DNA of 64,000 bases from Dipteris shenzhenensis. Lineage: Eukaryota; Polypodiophyta; Polypodiopsida; Gleicheniales. The DNA is taken from NCBI GenBank assembly GCA_047967505.1, contig CM106541.1; one strand, written 5' to 3'. Position 1 is the first letter of the stretch; every line of letters starts with the position of its first letter. The notes beneath the pieces are model-generated. The model had not been told where the DNA came from, did not search any database, and was given only the letters and a program-made list of their open reading frames with translations. The position numbers and the translations under genes are program-made. Positions 34,230-45,639 of the stretch are shown one piece after another.

Positions 34230-35000
34230 GGGAGATGGACTACGATGCAAGAAAGAAGAGAGTGTCTGCGGAGGAAGAACTAGGATAGAAGATTACTTGG
34301 TTATCAAGATGGATGAAAGAAGACTCTGAGAGTGTTTGCGGAAGGACTAGGATAGAAGAATACAAGTTAATGAGAAGCACTAGGATGCAAGAAAGAAGAG
34401 AGTGTCTGCAAAAGAACTAGGATAGAAGAATACTTGGTTATCAGGATGGATGAAAGAAGACTCTGAGAGTGTTTGCGGAAGGACTAGGATAGAAGAATAC
34501 AAGAAGAATACAAGTTAATGAGAAGCACTAGGATGGATGAAAGAAGAGAGTGTTTGTGGAAGAACTAGGATAGAAGAATACTTGGTTATCAGGATGGATG
34601 AAAGAAGACTCTGAGAGTGTTTGCGTAAGGACTAGGATAGAAGAATACAAGTTACTCAGAAGGATACTTGGTTATCAGGATGGATGAAAGAAGACTCTGA
34701 GAGTGTTTGCGGAAGGACTAGGATAGAAGAATACAAGTTACTCAGAAGGACTAGGATGTAAGAAATAAGAGAGTGTTTGTGGAAAGACTAGGATGGAAGA
34801 ATACAAGTGCACTAAGGCACGATGTGTTCACTACGATAAGGATAAGGGTTGGAATAAAGTGAGTGGCACGATGTGTTCACTATGATAAGGGTTGGAATAA
34901 AGCGAGTGGAGATTGAATGCTCTACTTTAAGTGAGTGGAGATGATAAGGATAAGGGTTGGAATAAAGTGAGAGAAGCATTGCGAATGCTCTACTTTAAGT
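34230..35000 (+). repeat. Degenerate tandem repeats, GGACTAGGATAGAAGAATAC unit
   Basis: Units of roughly 90-130 bp built from GGACTAGGATAGAAGAATAC, TTGGTTATCAGGATGG and GACTCTGAGAGTGTTTGCGG repeat about six times. A second motif, CACGATGTGTTCACTA with GATAAGGGTTGGAATAAAG, repeats at the right end (34,815-34,960). Confidence 0.8.
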
Positions 35001-35025
35001 GAGTGGAGACTGTCCAACTGAATAA

Positions 35026-35390
35026 AATTCTCATTACACAAGGATTTATTTCCAAATAATCACATCATCACACATTCATATCATAAAATTGTGTGCATGA
35101 AGAAATATATTACAAATATTACATCATCACATATTCATATCAAAATTCTCATCACACAAGGATTTATTTTCAAATAATCACATCATCACACATTCATATC
35201 ATAAAATTGTGTGCATGAAATAAATATATTACAAATATTACATCATCAAATATTCATATCAGAATTCCCATCACACAAGGATTTATTTCCAAATAATCAC
35301 ATCATCACACATTCATATCATAAAATTGTGTGCATAAAGAAATTATATAAATATCATGATTATGCCACTTAAGTAATAAGTCACAAATTG
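35026..35390 (+). repeat. AT-rich tandem repeat, ~118-bp unit, three copies
   Basis: Three units beginning near 35,026, 35,143 and 35,262, each with CACACAAGGATTTATTT, AATAATCACATCATCACAC and ATAAAATTGTGTGCATGAA. This is downstream of the stop codon of the large minus-strand gene. Confidence 0.8.
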
Positions 35391-35433
35391 GTGTATAATC
35401 AACAAAAACTACAAACACAACATCATACATGCA

Positions 35434-38400
35434 TCACAACTCTTGTGATGCTTCTAGTGGAGACTCTGGCAACTCTTCGGATGCTTCCAATGGAGGCTGT
35501 GGTACTGTAGATGTACACTCGGTCTCTACTTCTTTTGTAGTATGTAGTGCTTTCAGAGTAGACTCAGTATCCTCTTCCTTAAATGCAAGCGGAGGCGGTG
35601 GCAACTCTTCTGATGCTTCCAGTGGAGGCTGTGGTGCTGTAGGTGTACATTGGGTCTCTACTTCTTCTGTAGTATGCAGTGCTTTCATAGTAGACTCAGT
35701 CTCCTCTTCCTTAAAGGGAAGCTCTGGTATTGCTTCAGTTGCACGTTGTATTCTAATGGCAGCAATTAGGTCTCGAATGATTTCAGCCCTAAACAATTGT
35801 ATATCCTCCTCTGAATATTTGAGCTCCAAAGAGTCTTCCGATGAGATCTGTGGCATAAGTGAGAAAATTTCTTTGAAAATCAACATGCAGTTGTAAGCAA
35901 CTCTCCACCCACAACTATGCCCATCTTCCTGCTCTACTACTAAACGCTTTTGGAAGTCTACCGAGTCTTTGTACTGTCCTGTTTCTCTGATAGCAAATAC
36001 CAACTTCTCAATCACTGTCCTGTTTCTCTGATAGCAGATACCAACTTCTCAATCGACCTGCTCATCGTGACATATTAAAAAAACTTAGTGTATCTATCAC
36101 ATAAGGTACATAATATAGAAGTAACAACAGATTAATAGAATACTTACGTTTGCACTGAGCCATGAAAGCCTGCAATGGAGTTAACAAACCAACAATAGTT
36201 GTCTTCAAGGTTCCAAACCACCAGACTCCAATGTTCCCTACACGAATAATTAAGAACCATTATTATTTAACACAATGTTGCCAGTACAAGATGAAAATAA
36301 AGGTTGCCATGATACTTACATCTCATGATATGCCATAAATAGGACTCGCACGCCATGTAAATGTAAAGGCTGTAATAATTTACAAACATCGGCTATTGTC
36401 TTTCTGCTATCGCTAAGTATAGGAGAAAGGAGGGAATCCAACATATACGCACGATTTTGTACGACTCTACCAAATCGTGAGATAACTATACTGCACCAAC
36501 AAATAAATGAATATTAGCTTATTAGATTTAATCAAAATAAATAAATATTAGCTTATTAGCTTATTAGATTAAATCAAAATATTGAATTATCAAGTAGAGA
36601 AAAAGTTTGTATCAAACCTGAGAATGGCCATCATAACGTTGTTATTGACCTCATTTGAAGCTCTAGAGAGAATTGAAATCTCTTCTCCCCCAAATTCAAG
36701 ATACTGAGGTCTATGTTGAATCATAACCCTAACATTAAAAGAGCTTCCCAATTCTTTTAATGAGGCCATGTTTGTAGAGTTGAGGTCATCTATCCTCTTT
36801 GACTCTTTGATGGCATTCATTTCGCAATCAATGATTGCTCGAATGGTACATGTTATAAATGCATAGAGATGCAAATCCGTATATGTTGATAGTGTGGTGT
36901 CATTTTGCATCTCAAAAATTTGACCAAGTACCAAAAAGCAATTGTAGCCCACCCTCCATCCACAATTATAGATGTGGCTATTATCTTGATGTGATACCTG
37001 ACATGTTATATACTCTATTTGTTGTGCCAAGTCACATTGCCGCATTACTATGTCGATAGCATCTACTAATTTTCGAGCTGATCTGCATATCAACTCATAT
37101 AACAACAGTGAATATGTGCATTGCATATCAATCTACATGTCAAGAAGTGACAACAAGTGTAGTCTATACTTACTCTAACACATTGCCATGGACGGATGTC
37201 ATTGAGTTTGCAAAGAAGCACTTCTTCGCAAGGATGTCCACGACTACCAGACTCCAATGTGAGCTGCATTATCAATAAAGAATAATTACTGTGTTTGAGA
37301 CAATTCTAGCAAATGCAATAGAAAAAACAAGTAGGGTTTGATGCTTACTTCTCATAATATGCTGTAAAAATAACTCGTGCGTCATTCATAGGAATGTGCT
37401 TCAACCACTTGCAAACATTCTCTATGGTTTCTTCTTTGTTGATAAGCACTTCCGAAATACGAGGATCGAGCATATATGAAACGCTTTGTATATTTTGCGG
37501 AAAATTTGCTATAACATTGCTATATTTAAAAAAAAAGTATTAGCTTCTTGGGTTTAATCAAAATAAGCAAAGTATAAAGCCAAGGAAAAGGCTGCATCAA
37601 ACCTGAGGATGGTTGTAATGACTTTGACATTAACCTCATTCTTAGGATTCAAGAGGATTGAAATCTCTTCTTCACCAAATTCAAAAAAATGAGGTTGTTG
37701 TCGAATTAACAACATAGCAGTGAATGAACTTCCAATCTGCTCCAATAGATTCATATTTTTATGACTCATCTTATTGAGGGAGTAGTCTACATCGTATTCT
37801 TCTTCACTTGCTATGTCCTCCACATCCTCCTTCTGCCATAAAAATATAAAAAAGTTATGCGATGTACACATCCCAAATAAAGGCTTAAACAAGCAGATAA
37901 GGTTTCATATATGCTTTCATTAGTGTAAGTCTCTCCTCTGCTTGGAGCAAAAATTTAAAAAGGTTTCATACACGCTTTCATTAGAGTGAGTCTCTCCTTC
38001 TCTTGGATGAAAAATTTAAAAAGTTATGAGATTTACACATCCCAAATAAAAATAATGGTTTAAATAATCATAGAAGTATAAAGATAGCATGCTTTCATTA
38101 GACAAGTTATGAGATTTATACATCCCAAATAAAATTAATGGTTTAAATAATTATAAAAGTATAAAGATAGTATGCTTTCATTAAACTCATTCTCTTCTCC
38201 TTTTGGAGGAAAATATAAAAAAGTTATGAGATTTATACATCCCAATTAAAGGCTGGAACAAGTATACAAGTATAAAGATAAGGTTTTATACATGCTGCAA
38301 TGTAGTCATATTTTCATGTTGTTTCCCAATGGTAGTAATTAGATGCTGAATACTCTCAGCCCGAAATGCTAGCAGATCAGCTTCTGTATATGATTCCATT

Positions 38401-41400
38401 TTGACTGGTAACTCCAGATCAAAAATCTCTCTAAGAAACAACATGCAGTTGTAGGCGACTCTCCACCCACAACTGTGTCCATCTTTTTGCTCCACTAGCA
38501 GACGTCTTTTGAATTCTACTTGATCTTGTTGCTCCGTGGTTGTTCTGACAGCAGATACTAGCCTATATGCAGCACTGTCCAGCATGACATATGAAATATA
38601 TTAATATGTCATGATCATAAGTCATGATCATAAGATACAAAATAAGAAAGTATCAAAAATATTAAGAGAATAATTACCTTGGGGAGTTGGCATGATAGCC
38701 TTCTATTGAATTCACAAACCATAAATGGTTGAGTTCAAGGTCCCAGAAGATCAGACTCCAATGTGAGCTACACGACCAGAATAAAAATGATTATTGTTTT
38801 ACACAAACTTGCCAAAGAAATAGTAAAAATAAGGTTAGAGTTGATACTTACGCCTCATGATAAGGCATTAAGATGACTCGCACCCCATCTAAATTCAAAG
38901 GGCTTAACCAGGTACAAACATCTTCTATAGTCTTTTGAGGAGAGCTAAGAATAGAAGAAAGGAGAGCATCGAGCATGTAGACACGATGCTGCACTGTACT
39001 AGGAAGTTGAGAAATAACTACACTGCACCAAGAAATAAACAAACATTAGCTCATAGAATTGATTTGCATTCTGCACTAGGAAACTGATATATAACTGAAC
39101 TGTGAATAAATAAACAAATGTTAGCTTATTGAAGTAGCAATAAATAAATAAACATTACCTGAGAATGGCCAAGATAACATTGTCATTAACCTCTTTTAAA
39201 GGATTGGAGAGGATTGAAACCTCCTCTCTACCAAAGCTTAAATACTGAGGTTCTCGTTTCAAAACGATCTTAACTTGAAATGAGCTCTCCATTTTATCTA
39301 ATGCACCTAAATTTGATTTTTCAATCAAATTTAGAGGTGGTTGCATTGTTGAAGTGGAAGGGAGTGCCTCCGTATTGACTTCATCCATTTCTTCTCCCTC
39401 TATTGCCTGTAAATAAATATGAGAGATTAGAGTCATTATCTTTAAATTTAAATCTTATTTAAAAAATTGTATTTAGTTGAGAAATAGAGAGTTCATACCG
39501 CTAAGTATTGTCGTAGTGGCCTTTTTTCATAACCCTGCGAGCCATAATTATCAAAGAGGGCATCATCATATTTGTCTTCATCCACCAACCTCTCTGTGAA
39601 TGGGTCATGTAAGTCCATCTTTTCATCATTAACAACTGGGACATTATGATCTTCAAGGTAATCATCCATGTCATCGGTGTCCTTGTGGTCTATCTCTTTT
39701 TCATAGCCTGTGGTTAGATCTGCTTGAAGCTGGAAATAGGCCATGAAATGCTTATTTTCAATAATATTGGTGGAGTTGCCTTTTCTTAGGAGATCCTCAA
39801 ATAAATATCCCATCCTGCACAAGGTGACCTCCCAACCTGCCGGCAGCAAATTCTCCATCATGGTAAGCAAGAGACTCCCACTTTTTGCAGGACTTCCGTA
39901 GTTGTTTTTTTTATAATGTATGGACCTGGGAATATCTTGCTCTTCTAGCATCAATCTCAAATTATTTGAATTCCCTCTTATGTTCTTTTGTAAAGAGTGA
40001 TCAGGGTTGGGACTCCGCATACATAGAAAGAATGATTCAAGAGTTTGAATCGCTATGCCACATTCTCTCTTGCCTCTCTTTGCTGCATAAACACCACTAT
40101 AGATCTTCAAATCTGATGAATATGCTCGCTCTAGAGTAACCTGCATGGCTTCTTTGTCTTTTTTATCAACAAATATGACAATGTTACAAATCGCCACTTT
40201 GCTAATGGTGGTATATACTATTCTATCAATGAAGTTATGGATATCATCACTAGAAACTTCATTGATAAAGAATAGTTGTGGCTTATCCCATGCTGACTCA
40301 TTCTTAAAGAAGTCATCTTCTGAGACTCCCCTGAAGTTGACAAGCTTTCCAGACTCTGCCGTAACCTCTACATTGAATTGAAAGCTTTGGTGCATATCTG
40401 TTGGCATTCTTATCTCGCTGATTAATCTTTCCACATATGCAACCACCTGTTGTGGGATCTCTTTTCTCATATAAGAGGTTACTATTTCCGACCCATCTTC
40501 ATCCTTTTTAATCCACCTGTTGGCCCATAGCTTTACCTTGGGTGTTGACAAAGAAGCTATATGCTTCACCACATTATAGTCAATGTTGCAATGAGTAAGT
40601 GGAATTTGTTTCTCTGACAGCAAATACTTGATGGCACTATGCACTGCATCACGCCTCACCTGTACATTGATGCATTCTTCCATGCAGTGGTCTTTGTCTT
40701 TTTTTCCAAAAAACCATTCTTTCTTTAAAATTCTTTGTGCTGCCATGGATGCATACTTATCAGGTAAGTACTTTACAGGCCTCCACATCCTTGCCGTCAA
40801 CTCCTTCTTATCCATTACCTTTGACTTGCCGGAGATAAACAAAGGAGCTTCATAGGTCAGCTGTCCACGCTCACAAGCAATGCACGTTTCAAGCATCTCA
40901 TTGAACACTTCAACAGGACGAAAGATGATAGAAGTATAGTCGGCATATCTGTCCCTCACCACCTTGAGGCTTGTCATACTTTCTTCCCGCTCTTGGGTTC
41001 CCCTAGGCACAACTGCACTCAAAGAAGTATAAAAGTTTGTGAGTGTGTCGGCGTCTGCTTTTGTGACCTTTCGCTTCAAATCAGGATTTGGGGAACCAAA
41101 TGTTGTCCATATCACCCTTGCCTTCTGTAAGACCTCTGATGTTGAGGATATCTTACGCTTTCCATGGACATAATGATTAAGTCTTTCGGACTCAATCAAA
41201 TACTTAATCTCATGCTTGAATATACAGATCGTTGCAGGATAATAATGGAATGAGCTTATCTTTACAAATTGTTCTGGAGTGAGTCTTTTGCCCTCCTTTG
41301 CTTCCCTTGCGATCTGATTACAAGCATAAGCCCAATGTTGACCATCAATGTGCTGGAATCTGCAATGAAGGAGAAATTCCTTCTTGACTTCCTTTAGCAT

Positions 41401-42708
41401 ATTCTCTCCTTGTGCCTCTTCGCCTTGTTCATGTGGAATATTTTTTAGAGTGTTTTTAAAGAATTGACTGAAGATCTCCTCGAAATGTGTAGGCCCTGTA
41501 AATGTTATTTGATCCAGAAAACTATTTTTGGTTGGACAAAACATTATTGGGCGCAAGACCACATTACTTGCCACAGGTTTCTTACCATCTCTCAAAGCCT
41601 CGTATATTTGCATTGCATAGGATATATCAAGGCTTCGGCTATTAGTAAACAGAGCTGCAGCTTCCACATCTTTGGCATTCACAAACCACGTCCTTTGACC
41701 CCAGATATATCCCACATCATCATCTGTAACTGCTTCATTAAGACGCAGATTAAGATTTTTAATTGATGTGAGTTCATCTTGATCATCTTCAGCCTCGGAT
41801 TCTGAGTCTTCTTCATCTTTCTCTTTTTTTGATCGTTTTTCATCCACATTATCTTTCTCTACAGTGGGACGATGTCTTTTCTTACTGCTTGGAACCGTGG
41901 CTCTTGCAGTACTAGCCTTTTGCATTTCACGTCGTGGTTTGCTAGCAAGAGCTTCTAGCATAACTGCAGTGGATCGACCTTGATCTTCTTCAATTTTTGC
42001 TAATTCCCGTGCACTCAAGGCTTGTTTTTCATCATCCTTAGTTACATTCACCATTTCTGGCTCTACAAGTTTGCGCTCATGTTCTACAGGTTTGTGACAG
42101 TGTGCCTGTTCTTCTTGTCCCTGCATTGAAGTCTGAGCTTTTTGATCTCCTTCATGTGATGATTCTTGCATATGGAGAGCATATTCTGCATCCTGAAAGT
42201 ATTCAAGCATTATCTTTGCATGCATCCTTTTTGCCACCACACTAGGAAATTGCTCCCAAGTATATGAAAGAGTCTCCAATGCCCTTTGCAACTCTGGAAA
42301 CTTTGATGGTTGAGGAGGAGGCATCACAAAGGTCTTTGCGTCTCTCCTTGACACAATAAAATGCATACCGCCAACTTCAGGATCTGAACTCTTTGTTAAA
42401 ATATCCACAAAGGTGTCTTTTCGCTGAATTATTATGCCTACTACAAGGCTTGAAGTCATATCTTTTTTGAAGAAAGTAGCATCCCATGGATCTTCAACAC
42501 CATTGAACTCCCTTTTTGACATAAGTAGAAAGAGTCTCTTTTCCTTTTGATGAAGAAACCAGGCTCTTCTACCCATGTGATATCGAGTCCACCTACCAAA
42601 GCCATTGGGGCTATATTCCTTTCCTTTGAAATTCAAAGTGACATCAGAAACCCATTCTCTGATCTCAGAGTCATCTAGCATAGCCATCACATTAGCTGAT
42701 TGCTCCAT
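35434..42708 (-). CDS. Giant cargo protein: ~1,070-residue unknown region plus three Ulp1/C48-like protease modules
   Basis: A predicted 12-exon minus-strand gene. The first coding exon starts at the ATG at 42,708, just after an acceptor TTCTTGTAG, and is open to a GTATGA donor at 39,499 (about 1,070 residues, charged linker with NLS-like KKRHRP and RSKKEK near 280-300). Later exons, each with GT donor and AG acceptor: 39,406-39,159; 39,022-38,852; 38,767-38,678; 38,574-38,292; 37,832-37,603; 37,519-37,349; 37,263-37,174; 37,082-36,618; 36,490-36,320; 36,237-36,148; and 36,057-35,434. They encode the same four-part module three times. Each module has an HWSL block, a NSI/NSM block and Q-D-x-x-S/N-C-G-W, the order and spacing of the His, Asp/Asn, Gln and Cys of Ulp1-type peptidases. 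The tail is a Glu/Pro-rich repeat. A 41-bp duplication at about 35,976-36,057 may break module three. Total about 1,900 residues. The exon model is by eye. Confidence 0.8.
35850..36800 (-). other. Ulp1-like module 3, with a 41-bp duplication
   Basis: Parts: SSFNVRVMIQHRPQYLEFGG (to 36,618), YMLDSLLSPILS and GVRVLFMAYHE (36,490-36,320), EHWSLVVWNLEDN with WFVNSIAGFH (36,237-36,148), and VEQEDGHSCGWRVAYNCML. A direct duplication of 41 bp (35,976-36,016 and 36,017-36,057) shifts the frame at the start of the last exon. An AG inside the second copy (TATCAG/AGAAAC) would restore the frame if used as acceptor. Confidence 0.7.
36800..37832 (-). other. Ulp1-like module 2
   Basis: The same four parts: SSFTAMLLIRQQPHFFEFGE (37,832-37,603), YMLDPRISEVLI and ARVIFTAYYE (37,519-37,349), SHWSLVVVDI with FFANSM (37,263-37,174), and VSHQDNSHIYNCGWRVGYNC (37,082 to about 36,800). 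Gln is four residues further from the Cys than in modules 1 and 3. Here part d is fused in one exon with part a of module 3, so an intron present between modules 1 and 2 is missing. Confidence 0.75.
38292..39406 (-). other. Ulp1-like module 1 (four exons)
   Basis: Part a: KMESSFQVKIVLKREPQYLS, then FGREEVSIL (39,406-39,159). Part b: YMLDALLSSILS, EDVCTWLSPL and GVRVILMPYHE (39,022-38,852). Part c: SHWSLIFWDLE and WFVNSIEGYH (38,767-38,678); the His codon is at 38,763-38,761. Part d: VEQKDGHSCGWRVAYNCML (38,574-38,292); the Cys codon is at 38,471-38,469. The usual Asp of Ulp1 (DSL) reads Asn (NSI). All four positions are filled, so activity is possible. Confidence 0.78.
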
Positions 42709-43269
42709 AATCCTACAAGAAAAGATAATGAAGAATTTAGATACATACAAGTAAAGTACAATATACAACCCTTGATACAATAAATGTGGAAAATAGCCCA
42801 AAAGGCTTTACAAGGCTTCATATGGCAATAAATGTGGGAAATAGCCTAAAAGGCTTTACAAGGCTTAAATATTTGTACAAATGTAAAAGAATTAGCCAAT
42901 AAAGCTTTACAAGTAATATAAAATGTCGTCTAGTGATAAAGCTTCAATCTTCGTGAAGATTCATGTAATCTGTCCATCCATTGATATCTGAGCACTGATA
43001 CCCAACTGTTGCAATCTATCCACTAAAAACTGTTCCACTGATATCCACTTATGCAGCCCACATGATATCCACTTATGCATCCCACTGATACTCGTTAATT
43101 AGTGAATGGTCGGGATGGTCGGGTTTATTACAAGGCACTTCATATGACAATAAATGTAAAAAATAGCATAAAAGGCTTTACAAGGATTTTTATGACAATA
43201 AATGAGCTTAAATATTTATACAAATGCAATAAAAATAACCAATAATCATCAAGCTTCAATATGTCCCAT

Positions 43270-43400
43270 GACATGTAATCTGTCCACTGATATATGCAAT
43301 CTGTCCACTGATATCTGCTCATGCAATCTGTCCACTGATATCTGCTCATGCAATCTGTCCACTGATATCTGCTCATGCAATCTGCCCACTGATAAACTTC
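43270..43400 (+). repeat. 27-bp tandem repeat, four to five copies
   Basis: Units of CAATCTGTCCACTGATATCT plus GCTCATG, with a degraded related stretch at 42,965-43,090. It lies upstream of the large minus-strand gene, in what would be its first intron. Confidence 0.85.
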
Positions 43401-43867
43401 TTGGTAAATGGTAAAAGGTCTTATTTAATAGCATGTTATGAGTGTTAAACCGCATGTGAGCGAAGGGACTGACAACGAATAGGAACTAGTTAGAAAAATT
43501 TGAGCATGGCTTCGATTGGCAACTTGGAGAATTGTCTCTCCTCTAAGGCAATCTAATCTATGCTAAACTATGCTAAACCAACCGTCGAAGCGAAGAAAAG
43601 CAATAAATAATTTCTTTTTCTGTGTTCATTTTAATGTGCTGGGGTTTAAGAGGCTTAAATATGCAAAAGAAGGGGTTGTGATGTAGAGGCTAAACCTGCA
43701 TGTGATATAAATAAAGAACAAGTATCTAAAGAAAAGTTAACATTTTTCAATTTAAAAGATGAATATATATAAAAACATTATCTCACCTTCAAAACAAACC
43801 ATAAATTCACTCTTTTATAATTTTTTAAAAGTATAATATAAAGTATGTAAATATATAAAACTCTCTT

Positions 43868-43869
43868 TA

Positions 43870-43906
<37 letters not shown>

Positions 43907-44940
43907 CCTAAATCTCTTTGCAGCCATAGTCAAGACACCTCATTCTCTCTCTTAATCTCTCTCTCTCTCTCTATAACTCTTAAGTATTTTTCATTCCTCT
44001 CTCTCTCTCCCTCTCTCTCCCTCTCTCTCTTTCTCTCTCCCTCTCTCTCTTTCTCTCTCTCTCCCTCTCTCTCCCTACTCTCTCCCTACTCTCTCCCTCC
44101 CTCAAGGAGCCACGGTCCCCAAGAGAAGCCAAGGTCCCCAAGAGACCGGCTTCTCTCTCTTAATCTCTCTCCCTCTCTCTCCTCTCTCTTTCTTTCTCTC
44201 CCTACTCTTCTCTCTCATTTAAAAATATAATATAAAAGATGTAAATATATAAAACTCTCTTTACTTTCTCTCTCTCTCTCTCTCTCCTCCTAAATCTCCT
44301 TGTAGCCATAGTCAAGACACCTCATTCTCTCTCTTAATCTCTCTCTCTCTCTCTCTTTGACAACTCTTAAGTATTTTTCTCTCTATCCTCATCCCACTTA
44401 TTCTCTCTCTCCCTCTCTCTCCCTCTAGCACAGAAGTTTCATTCCTCTCTCTCTCTCTCTCCCTCTCTCTCTCTCTCTCTCCCTCTCTCCCTCTCTCTCC
44501 CTAAGTCTCCCTCTTCTCTTCTCTCTCTCTCTCTCTTTTCCTCTCTCCTCTCGCCACGTTTCATTCCCATAAACTTTCTCTCTCTCTCCCTCTCTCTCTT
44601 TCTCTCTCCCTCTCTCTCCCTACTCTCTCCCTCCCTCAAGTAGCCACGGCCCCCAAGAGACCCGCTTCTCTCTCTTAATCTCTCTCCCCCTCTCTCCTCT
44701 CTCTTTACCAGCTTCTCTCTCTTAATCTCTCTCTGCCTCTCTCCTCTCTCTTTCTTTCCCTCCCTACTCTTCTCTCTCCGCCTCTCTCCTCTCTCTTTCT
44801 TTCCCTCCCTACTCTTCTCTCTCATTTAAGGAGCCCCTCTTCTCTGTGTGAATCTCTCTCTCTCTCTCCCTCTCTTAAGGAGCCCCTCTTCTCTCTCTTA
44901 ATTTCTCTCTTTCCCTCCCTCCCTATTCTCCCATTTCTCA
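43868..44940 (+). repeat. CT-rich microsatellite tract with embedded longer repeats
   Basis: Long (CT)n and CTCTCC runs interrupted by repeated words such as GCCATAGTCAAGACACCTCA, GACAACTCTTAAGTATTTTTC and AGCCACGGTCCCCAAGAGA, each seen two or three times. So the tract also grew by duplication of larger blocks. Frames across it are repeat translation. Confidence 0.85.
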
Positions 44941-45217
44941 AATTTACAAACTCGAATATAAATAAAAAACTAATTAAAATAGAACTCAAAAACTCAAATA
45001 AGAAACTAATTTAAAAAGAATTGTAATGCCTTCTAAAAGACCACCCTCCTCAAAAACTTTAAGAATAAACTAATTGAAAAAGAATTATAAGTAAAGAAAA
45101 AGAATTACAATGCGAATTTTAAGAAATAGAACTCAAAAACCTTAACAAGAAACTAATTGAAAAGAATTGTAAGTAAAGAAATAGAATTACAAGACGAATA
45201 AAAAAGAATGCAAGTAC

Positions 45218-45310
45218 CTGGAAAAAGTGAAAAAAGTAAGGCTCGGCTTATCCTTTCTCTTCCGCTCTTGGTTGCTTCAATGAAAGGAGGAGAGAGTTAA
45301 AACTAGTCCA
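45218..45310 (-). promoter_or_regulatory. Second copy of the presumed first exon of the protease-like gene
   Basis: On the minus strand, GAGAGTCTC-type sequence with CAATGAAAGG-like words leads to a donor TTTTTCCAG/GTACTTGC at 45,218. The same arrangement occurs at 48,097. I infer an alternative or duplicated 5' UTR exon spliced to the acceptor at about 42,713. No clear TATA box is visible here. Confidence 0.45.
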
Positions 45311-45639
45311 CTCCTACACATAAATTTGAATTTTCAAAAAAGAGAGGGAAATTTGAATTCATTATAAATTTGAATTCAAATTTGTGTTCAACATTCTTCT
45401 TATACTTTCTTCTTATACGTTCCTTTTGAATTCAAATTTATGTTCAACATTCTTCTTGATACTTTCTTCAACATTCTTCTCGATTCTCGTAAGTCCTTTT
45501 CATTCTCGTAAGTCCTTTTCATGTAAGTCCTTTTCATTCTCGTAAGTCCTTTTCATTCTTCTCGTAAGTCAAATCTTATTTTTCGTTCTTGCTCGTGATA
45601 GTAAGTCAAATCCTCCTCTCCCATCTCTCTCTCTCCTTC

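Noticed and set aside
42709-42801. Longer start of the large minus-strand protein (MGYFPHLLYQ...)
   Set aside because: A good acceptor (TTTCTTGTAG) sits just before the ATG at 42,708, so the upstream codons are probably intron.
44439-44825. Arg/Glu-rich 128-residue frame
   Set aside because: Translation of CT microsatellite sequence.
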